A program made the translations under genes and the position numbers. From NCBI RefSeq assembly GCF_003573695.1, contig NC_039364.1:71072256-71136255 (forward strand): a stretch of DNA of 64,000 bases, written 5' to 3'. The DNA is from Papaver somniferum (taxonomy: Eukaryota; Streptophyta; Magnoliopsida; Ranunculales; Papaveraceae). Each line of letters starts with the position of its first letter. Positions within the stretch are counted from its first letter, which is position 1. This document shows, one piece after another, positions 57,559 to 64,000 of this stretch. A model generated the notes under the pieces. It saw only the letters and a list, made by a program, of their open reading frames with translations. It did not search any database and was not told where the DNA came from.

Positions 57559-58865
57559 TCCTGGACCGATCCTAAAACGAGCGGGTAATACAATATGAGA
57601 TTAAATATCTCACGTGGATACCAAGTAAACAAGCCTTCTACTGTAACCTCGAAACTTTTTTCACTCAAAGATGCCCGACGGCAATACACACAGAAGCATG
57701 TGCTAGTTGTTACAGATCTCCAGCAAATCATGATTTTTGGCAACTGCAATAGAGAAAAAGTGACAGCAACGGAGAAGTTAATAAATTCTTCGTCGGGGCA
57801 ATCATTTCAAAAGCACAGTTCAAGGGGCAGCTCAAATTCGACAGCCTAAGCATCCTACGTTAGAGCAGATACTTTTGCTTTCGCAAGCTTCAAGAACCAC
57901 CTTCCGAAACCAAAAGGGGGCATACACACAACTAAAGAGTTTGCAAATATTCAGACTCCTTGCATCTTGTTTATATTAGCATACATTGTTATATGCATTT
58001 GATACATTTCAATTCGGAATAATGCATACATTTCCATAAATTGGATACGTTTTTGAATACTAATGCATATAATGGAGAACCGGGGCAAGCACCACCGGTC
58101 TCATATCTTCATACTGGGTAAAGCGTTCACACGCAATCTCTCCGGACTCCCCCATAAGCGTCTATGAGTGTACGACCAGGGGGAAGGCTTCCATAAGAAA
58201 GAGATGCCCAACATGACATGCCCAACATGACATGCCTTTGGCAGCTCAGCGGAACGGGTGTTTGCAAATCATTCAGTTTTACACCACGTCTCCGGGAGAT
58301 TTTCAACCCCCACCGTTCGGTAATCTCCTGGCCCGAGATTGGCCAACGGGGTGACAGGTTCAAACACTCATCTTACCTCAGCGACAATCGATTTACGATT
58401 CCCCACAATGCAGGGGCAAGATCAAACCATACAAATACTTAATAAATTTGTTACTGTTCATAAGATGAATTTACCTTATTTATTATAATACAAAAAACTG
58501 ATACGAAATGTCGTCCACTTACATTTTTGTGCCAGATAAATTTGAGTAATCCTACGAGGTCCTGTGACCCCAAATAATACGGTATTGTGAAGTAAAAGTT
58601 GTCGACGCTACGATGTATAGGTTGTTGCTGCTCAACCGGACTTACAAAGCATGTTCAACTTGAAGCATGCAACGGACAAGCACCAAGCCGGGTATTGAAA
58701 ATGTCAATGCCAAATACCAACAAAGAACAAGCCACGAAGAGTGCTTGTACCAGTACGATAAGAATACAGAACCTTTCGACAAGGAGCGGCCGAAGGAAAC
58801 AACAACCGAAGCATGAACGATTATGGTGAGAGGAATTTTTCTTAAGGATCGCTTATCATCGACCC

Positions 58866-58883
58866 TCAAGAAAAGGGGCAAAT
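58866..58883 (+). promoter_or_regulatory. LARD polypurine tract
   Basis: CTCAAGAAAAGGGGCAAAT-type purine run directly before the TGTAGATACC start of the 3' LTR. Confidence 0.75.
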
Positions 58884-59378
58884 TGTAGATACCATAATCT
58901 ATATGGACACATGGAGGATGATTAGAAGCTGCAGCTGGACACAAGAATACAGCAGCACACACCATATCAACCCCAACACATCTTCAATCCTAAGCTAAGG
59001 ATAGAAGAGTAATTCTCCGGAAGATATTTTCCCTTTATAAACCAAAACGATTAGGTCTATAGAGGGGGACTGGGTCGGCAGAAGAGAGAGGAGGGTTCTG
59101 TTTCTATTTCTTTTCTCTTTTCTATTCTTGCTATGGATTACTCACAAAGAGATTGACGAAGCTCCTTCAATGTAACCCAACAATCTTAATAAACACCTTA
59201 ACTATTTTTCACCCGTGGATGTAGACACTCCGTTGTCGAACCACATATATGCTTGTGTTGATTTCTATTTCATTTCATTGCACTTAATTTCGTTCATGAT
59301 TTGAGTCTATATCTTGTTATAGACAGTACTTTATCATGTGTTTCAATTGGTTGTGCTACCAAATTAATGGTGTTCACA
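58884..59378 (+). repeat. LARD 3' LTR
   Basis: Partner of 52452-52947. It ends TGTTCACA followed by the target copy TAAAC. Confidence 0.93.
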
Positions 59379-60164
59379 TAAACGATAGTGAAGTTGAATA
59401 CCCTGCAAAGAAGCAATCGTATTAGCACAAGTCAGATACAATGAGATTATACATACCTTAATATTCCACTATATCTAGCAAGGTTAGCTCGAGATAACAA
59501 GGCAAAAAGAGGCTTTATGCAAAAAGCATTTAGAGAACCAATTGATTAGATCTCAAGTTTACTTCTCTTTTTCTCGGGGGCAACAAAAAGCCTTTTCTGA
59601 TTGGAAGTTTTCATTAAAAAGAAGAAGAAGATGGACTGGATTATTACTTTTATAAATTTGAAGGGCTGAAAATGACTTATGTAAATAGTTGAACTTTAAC
59701 AAAAACGAAAAGCTGAAATGACTTATGTAAATAGTTGAGCTTTAATAAAAAAGTTTTTTTTGTTTCTTTTTTCGTCTCTTTCTTTCGTCTTCTCCCCACC
59801 GCAAGCCACAATATGTTAGTCTACTAATACCCATTATTGATAGGCTATTTAAAGTAGATTTCTATTTCTATCTAAAACAACAGAATATTTTCTTACCACT
59901 TCAATTATCTTCCTTAAACTATTAAAAAATAATAATCATGATCATTTTTGGTTATTGATTTTTTTTTTCATTTTAACTTCTAGTTGTTTATTTATATAAT
60001 AATATTCTTTTTGAAAATCAGAATCACACAATAACTACGTGGTTCATTCAAAAAAAAATCCATCGCGTTTTAGCGACATTCCCTGTATAGGGAAAAAGAA
60101 AATTTAGTTCGCTTCAGTTTTTTTTTTTTAGGAACAACCCTGATCTGCTTTGAAACCTTTTATT

Positions 60165-60540
60165 TATGAAGAGATCTTATCTCAATATGGGATATGTCTA
60201 CGTTAAGACTTATTATTTTTGAAGAGATCTTTTCTGTTCTCAATATGAGATATGTCTCCATCGAGGCCTTTTATCTCCGAAGAGATCTTGTCTCAATACA
60301 AGACATGTTCCCGCTGGAACATTTATGTATCTCTAGGAAGACCTGGCCCAATAAGAGATTGTTCTCCCAAGAGAAAACCATCGTCTCAATATGAGATATG
60401 CGTCCGTCGAGACCTGTATATCTCAATATTGGATTAATCTCCGAAAATATCATATGTGTTTCACTCGAGACCTTGATATCTGGGAGATATTTTTTGCCTA
60501 AAAATGAGACGTGTATCGCTCTCATTATGAGCTAAGCATC
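60165..60540. repeat. Degenerate repeat GAAGAGATCTT...TCTCAATATGAGATATG
   Basis: Five to six loosely spaced units combine GAAGAGATCTT, TCTCAATATGAGATATGT and a pyrimidine-rich CGTCGAGACC-type end. The ATCTCAATATGAGAT part is itself palindromic. Function unknown. Confidence 0.65.
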
Positions 60541-60974
60541 AAAAGACTCTTTCTACACTAATCTTCTGCTGATCTTCTGTTGCTTATACAATATAAACAT
60601 GAAAAACAAAGTACTTATTATAAGATGATAAACAAAACAATGTTATCATACTCCCACTGTTCTTCAGAACTATGCTACAGTATAATGATATCTATATTTT
60701 AATCTACACGCAAATAAAACATTAGAACAGATTCAGTACCATCACAGGTTCACTTTTGGATAAACCATGATACACAAGAATCTTTACTTCCAAGTCTTTA
60801 TGTCACTACAAACATGCCTATTATCACTTTATACAGCTATATAAACAACGGTCCGCGAGTTATAACCCCAAAGGTGTCACTATTCATCCACAAAAAACCC
60901 ATCAAAACAAAAGTAACACAAAAACCCCAACAAAACAAAAGTAACTCGCGGTTGATGAAACCCAAAAAGAATTT

Positions 60975-60999
60975 GATGAAACCAAATTTTGGTTTCATC
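60975..60999. repeat. Perfect inverted repeat, 12-base arms
   Basis: GATGAAACCAAA, one T, TTTGGTTTCATC. The left arm recurs at about 61008. It could be the core of a small inverted-repeat element or chance in AT-rich DNA. Confidence 0.7.
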
Positions 61000-61993
61000 G
61001 TAAAATTTGATGAAACCAATTTTGAAATTTGGGGTTTTTGTATCAATTTTTAAAAATTTGGAGTTTTTGTATCAATTTTGTTTAAGATGGAGTTTTAATG
61101 GATCCCAACATTTGAGTGGGGTTTTTGTACCACAAGTTTGGTCACCTTGGGTTTTTATGACTAGTTTTGTATAAACAAAAACAAAAACAAAAAAATGTTA
61201 ATGCGCAAACTTAAACATCTTGAACTCAAAATATGAATTAGTATCATCGCAAAATCAATCTTTGGGCATAAATTGCGACATATAAAAAATTCTAGCAAGT
61301 TCAAGACGAACATCTTATGCATATCAAACAACAATTTTATTATACCTTTGGGTCGAATGGAATAAGAAATTTGGAAAAAATACAACAAGGCATGATGCAT
61401 GGTTCATTCTAAATATTACTAGTATGAATTACCTTTGGGTTAATTCACACTTAAACCATCTGAAATTAATCACCACCAAAAAATAATAATCTAATACGGT
61501 AAACTAAAATTGTAATTAAAAGAAAAACATACTTAAAACTCGATTAATAAACCTTTAGGTTAATAGAAAATCTAGATGAAAAAGTACTTCAAGACAGTTA
61601 ACTTGTGCTCGTGAATGATCAACCTCCAATAACTATTCAATTGCATTCATTATAGAATAATTTTTAGTTGCGTTGACTTGTATTCTCAATTTCTGGACTC
61701 AAACTTCCAGATATTTCTCCACAACGTTTAAGCCTTTCAGAGTATTTTCTTTTCATCTTCCACTTTCAAAAGACGAGGGTAGAAAGTACGGTACAATCTT
61801 TCCGATATCAGCCTACGCAATACACATATTATGTAATCCAATACAGACACAAACTGTCAAGGAGATTACTTAAACAACGTGTACACTTGGTATATAGCTT
61901 ATGTTCGAATCTGAACCAATCTTTTGAGATCAAACCAAGTGTTGATTAGCGTACAATACTAATACTTTAATTATAACTATATATATCAATAAT

Positions 61994-62110
61994 CATGACG
62001 TGGAAAATAAAGTAAAGACACACAACAAGATTTTGTTAACGAGGAAAAATACAAGGCAGAAAAACCCAGGGACCTAGTCCAATTTTCACTACTCTCAGAA
62101 TTAAGCCGCT
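61994..62110 (-). other. Block conserved between divergent Sirevirus-like LTRs (E3 copy)
   Basis: Shares GATTTTGTTAACGAGGAAA, GCAGAAAAACCC, GGGACCTAGTCCA and TTAAGCCGCT with E1 and E2; it is the most diverged of the three. Confidence 0.72.
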
Positions 62111-63520
62111 ATACAAAGACTACTACAACTTTGTATAGTTGAGACCAAGTAATCTAACTCAAACTTACCCAGTTCCTTCAATATCCCTGCGCCTACAACC
62201 AATTTGGTCTACGCACGTGACTCTATCTTAAGTAGCTTCACTTGCTGTGAAGACTTTAGCAACTCAACTCATTTGAATTATAATCTGAAACAGTAATGGA
62301 CTAACCAGTTTCAGTTACCTCTCTATCAATCTCCTAGATCAAAAGGTTAATTGGATATATAGTTGAGTACAAAGGTTTTTCCGTTTAATTAATATAAACT
62401 CCTTTGTCTGGATAAATCAACTATGATCAATATTACCGAAATAATCAATCTTAGATCACAAACTATCAAAGTAGATCTCAAAGAAAAATACCTAGATAGA
62501 TTTTTGATCTATACAACAAGCTTTAAAGTCTATTAGAGATAAGCATCTGTTGGATCCCAATCAATCAATATGCACGAAGTTATTACAAAGATCACATCTA
62601 GTCTTCAATCTTCCAGTCTTCAAACTACCCGCACAAGCAACTTGATTCCACTAATGATCGATCACACACGGAATGAAGTATGCTAACAGTGGATGATCAA
62701 AAGCCCTATCTTCATATCTAAATGCAATAAAGCAGATCTGAAATTGTTGATCCTTGAACTAGTTCGAGTGACCTTATATCAGAAGAGAAAAATACAGAAT
62801 AAACAAACTAGATCTATCACGATTCAACTTTACTGTTAGTCAGTCAAATCAATAAGCAAAAACTAAAATACGTTTATTAGTTTCCCACCCACGGTACTAC
62901 TAGAGCTTCTTTGATCCCACATAAGTCTTTAAACAAAGCGTGTATATTTCACCTAATCAGGATACTCTCCTCTCGAACGATTATCACAAAATACTCCAGT
63001 GGGCTTTCCACACAAACGGTTAGTTAAGTGTATATAGGAGATACGATTGTAAGAATTACAAGCTCCACTATTCATAAACTAAGATAGTTTGAACAACAAA
63101 TAATTACCAAATCCGAAAATACTAAAGATATTTAATAATTATTTATTTTCGATTTTGTTAAATTTCAACTGTAACCAACTCATGTTCCGAAATTTCTCTT
63201 AAATGATCACAACTAATATTAGATAGCATATAACATATATTTTACTAATATAGAAACTAGACATATGCTTATCCATTAGGTTATGAAAAGCATAAAAATT
63301 CCGAATATCAAAAAGATATTTAGAATATTTCCGTTTCGGGATCTCACCTTAAGTATTAAGGGAAATACTTAAACGTTAAGTAATAAGAGTTTAACACATG
63401 TTGAAATACTATGTCGGCGTCTTATGAACTTTCCGTGTTAACTAACCAAACTACATTTACGATATCTATGTAAACTCTAAGATAATAGCTAAACCGAAAA
63501 CGTCTATTTTAGTTAACCTA

Positions 63521-63650
63521 AGGACTGGTCCTACTAGGGATCCATGGGACCTGTCCTAGTAGTGATCCTTGGGACCGGTCCTAGTAGAGATCCTTGTTAA
63601 AGGATAGATCCTACTAGAGATCCTTGTTTAAATGGTCGGTCTTAGAATAT
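63521..63650. repeat. GGACCGGTCCTAGTAGAGAT tandem repeat in E3 LTR
   Basis: Four to five units of about 27-30 bases. The GGACCGGTCC part is palindromic. It occupies a position similar to the GATCGGTTACACC repeats of E2. Confidence 0.8.
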
Positions 63651-64000
63651 AAATCTTGATTCCTTTCAGCTTTGAAACAAGTTTCGTAAGTCTATTTCAT
63701 GTTGTTAAACATAGTCTTTAGGGTAAGGAGTCAACCCAAAAGTTCAACACACTAACTAACAACGAGTTATCAATTAGTGTTATGTCTAATCTACAAAGTT
63801 CAAATGGCTAAACTATACTTTATAACCCAATAAATATACCAAAGTTGTGTAAAACAACTAGTATGTGCTTCCTTGACACTTTGATAATAATGAAATGATC
63901 AAGTCACCAATGCTAGAGATACATAAATAAACTTCGTATGCATGTTTTCAATCTAAACGACTTGAAAAAAAACATAAATAAAAGTGAAATAATTCAAGTC

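Larger units (their letters stand above)
52967..58865 (+). other. LARD interior, non-coding, repeat-rich
   Basis: No conserved domain in six frames. Recurrent short motifs include GATGATCTAAAGCCCGAA (54175-54215), GACGATGGCATGAAGAT-CCAAGTCTGAT (54748-54775, 54958-54985, variant 56482-56545), GAAGATATCTCTTTC (54340-54440, 56150-56270) and CCCAACATGACATG twice in tandem (58206-58233). The GC-richer stretch 58080-58430 stands out from its surroundings. Frames of 60-130 codons are short or repeat-driven. Confidence 0.6.
52452..59378 (+). mobile_element. LARD-like non-coding LTR element (6.9 kb)
   Basis: Two LTRs of about 496 bases (52452-52947, 58884-59378), TGTAGATACC...GTTCACA, with the duplication TAAAC on both sides (52447-52451, 59379-59383). 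A primer-binding site follows the 5' LTR and a purine tract precedes the 3' LTR. The 5.9-kb interior has no gag, protease, RT or integrase motif in any frame, as in LARD-type derivatives that rely on other elements. Only about six differences between the LTRs make it the youngest insertion in the window. The interior is rich in short repeats and contains two assembly gaps. Confidence 0.9.
59384..61765. other. Unassigned AT-rich sequence
   Basis: No LTR, transposase, RT or host-protein motif recognised on either strand. The left part (59384-59600) should be what adjoined the LINE before the LARD inserted. It contains AT-rich runs, a degenerate repeat (60165-60540), a perfect 12-base inverted repeat (60975-60999) and repeated GGGTTTTTGTATCA-type phrases (61030-61160). 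Short frames (60-79 codons) are open on both strands and look fortuitous. Confidence 0.5.
61766..64000 (-). repeat. E3: Sirevirus-like LTR, running off the right edge
   Basis: Starts near TCAAAAGACGAGGGTA, comparable to TGAAAAGACAAGGGTA at the inner end of the E2 LTR (35901). It shares the conserved block (61994-62110), the GATCCCACATAAGTCTTTAAAC phrase and the ATGTTTTCAAT...CGACTTGAAA...TTCAAGTC end section with E2 (38395-38457). By that alignment about 240 bases are missing beyond 64000. No primer-binding site precedes it, so it is more likely a 3' LTR (element body to the right) or a solo LTR. A GGACCGGTCCTAGTAGAGAT tandem repeat lies at 63521-63650. Confidence 0.72.

Noticed and set aside
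56773..57749. Repetitive ORFs over the minisatellite and N gap, up to 301 codons
   Set aside because: A stop-free 15-base unit keeps frames open automatically, and the longest frame runs through unknown bases.

Overview
ORGANISM AND OVERALL CHARACTER. The window is nuclear DNA of a flowering plant with a repeat-rich genome. I find no convincing host gene. Almost every stretch can be assigned to retrotransposons inserted inside one another. The plant assignment rests on plant-type Copia primer-binding sites (initiator-Met, TGGTATCAGAGC), Athila-type and Tat-type Ty3/Gypsy proteins, a plant mobile domain (PMD) reading frame and a plant L1-type LINE endonuclease. The species cannot be fixed from sequence alone. 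Two runs of N (54817-54955 and 57169-57558) mark assembly gaps. LAYOUT. (1) 1-31805: element E1, a minus-strand Sirevirus-like Copia LTR element. Its left LTR runs off the window (1-259). It has no pol and carries two unusual sense ORFs (11431-12459 and 12873-13436). (2) Inside E1: an Athila-like Gypsy element, 1787-11330, plus strand, with target-site duplication (TSD) CATAG. It has broken gag-protease and no RT, and its 3' end has been rebuilt by a duplication of flank plus LTR. (3) Inside the right LTR of E1: Tat-A, 15355-31270, minus strand, TSD AATCT. This is a 15.9-kb Tat-lineage Gypsy element with a dead but recognisable protease-RT-RNaseH-aRNaseH-integrase and two antisense genes, one or both with introns. 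(4) 31806-38700: element E2, a second minus-strand Sirevirus-like element with gag only; E1 is inserted in its left LTR. (5) 38701-52451: a minus-strand LINE, cut up by E2, by a solo Athila-like LTR (39258-40860, TSD ATCAT), by Tat-N (41285-50946, plus strand, TSD GGACC; non-autonomous, carrying an antisense PMD gene) and by a 6.9-kb non-coding LTR element, LARD (52452-59378, TSD TAAAC). (6) 59384-61765: unassigned AT-rich DNA with short repeats. (7) 61766-64000: a third Sirevirus-like LTR (E3) running off the right edge. ORDER OF EVENTS, from nesting and from LTR differences counted by eye. The LINE came first, then E2, then E1 into E2, then Tat-A and the Athila-like element into E1. E1 LTR ends differ by about 11-12 in 259 bases, and the Athila LTR starts by about 3-4%. 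The LARD is youngest, with about six differences in roughly 496 bases. HOW THE PARTS RELATE. Tat-A and Tat-N have different LTRs but the same 18-base primer-binding site, the same polypurine tract, and related antisense genes that start near the 3' LTR behind their own TATA box and a predicted GT-AG intron in the 5' UTR. They look like an autonomous/non-autonomous pair, although Tat-A is now inactive. E1 and E2 likewise keep the Sirevirus-type ends needed for mobilisation but carry no pol. No intact autonomous element is present in the window.
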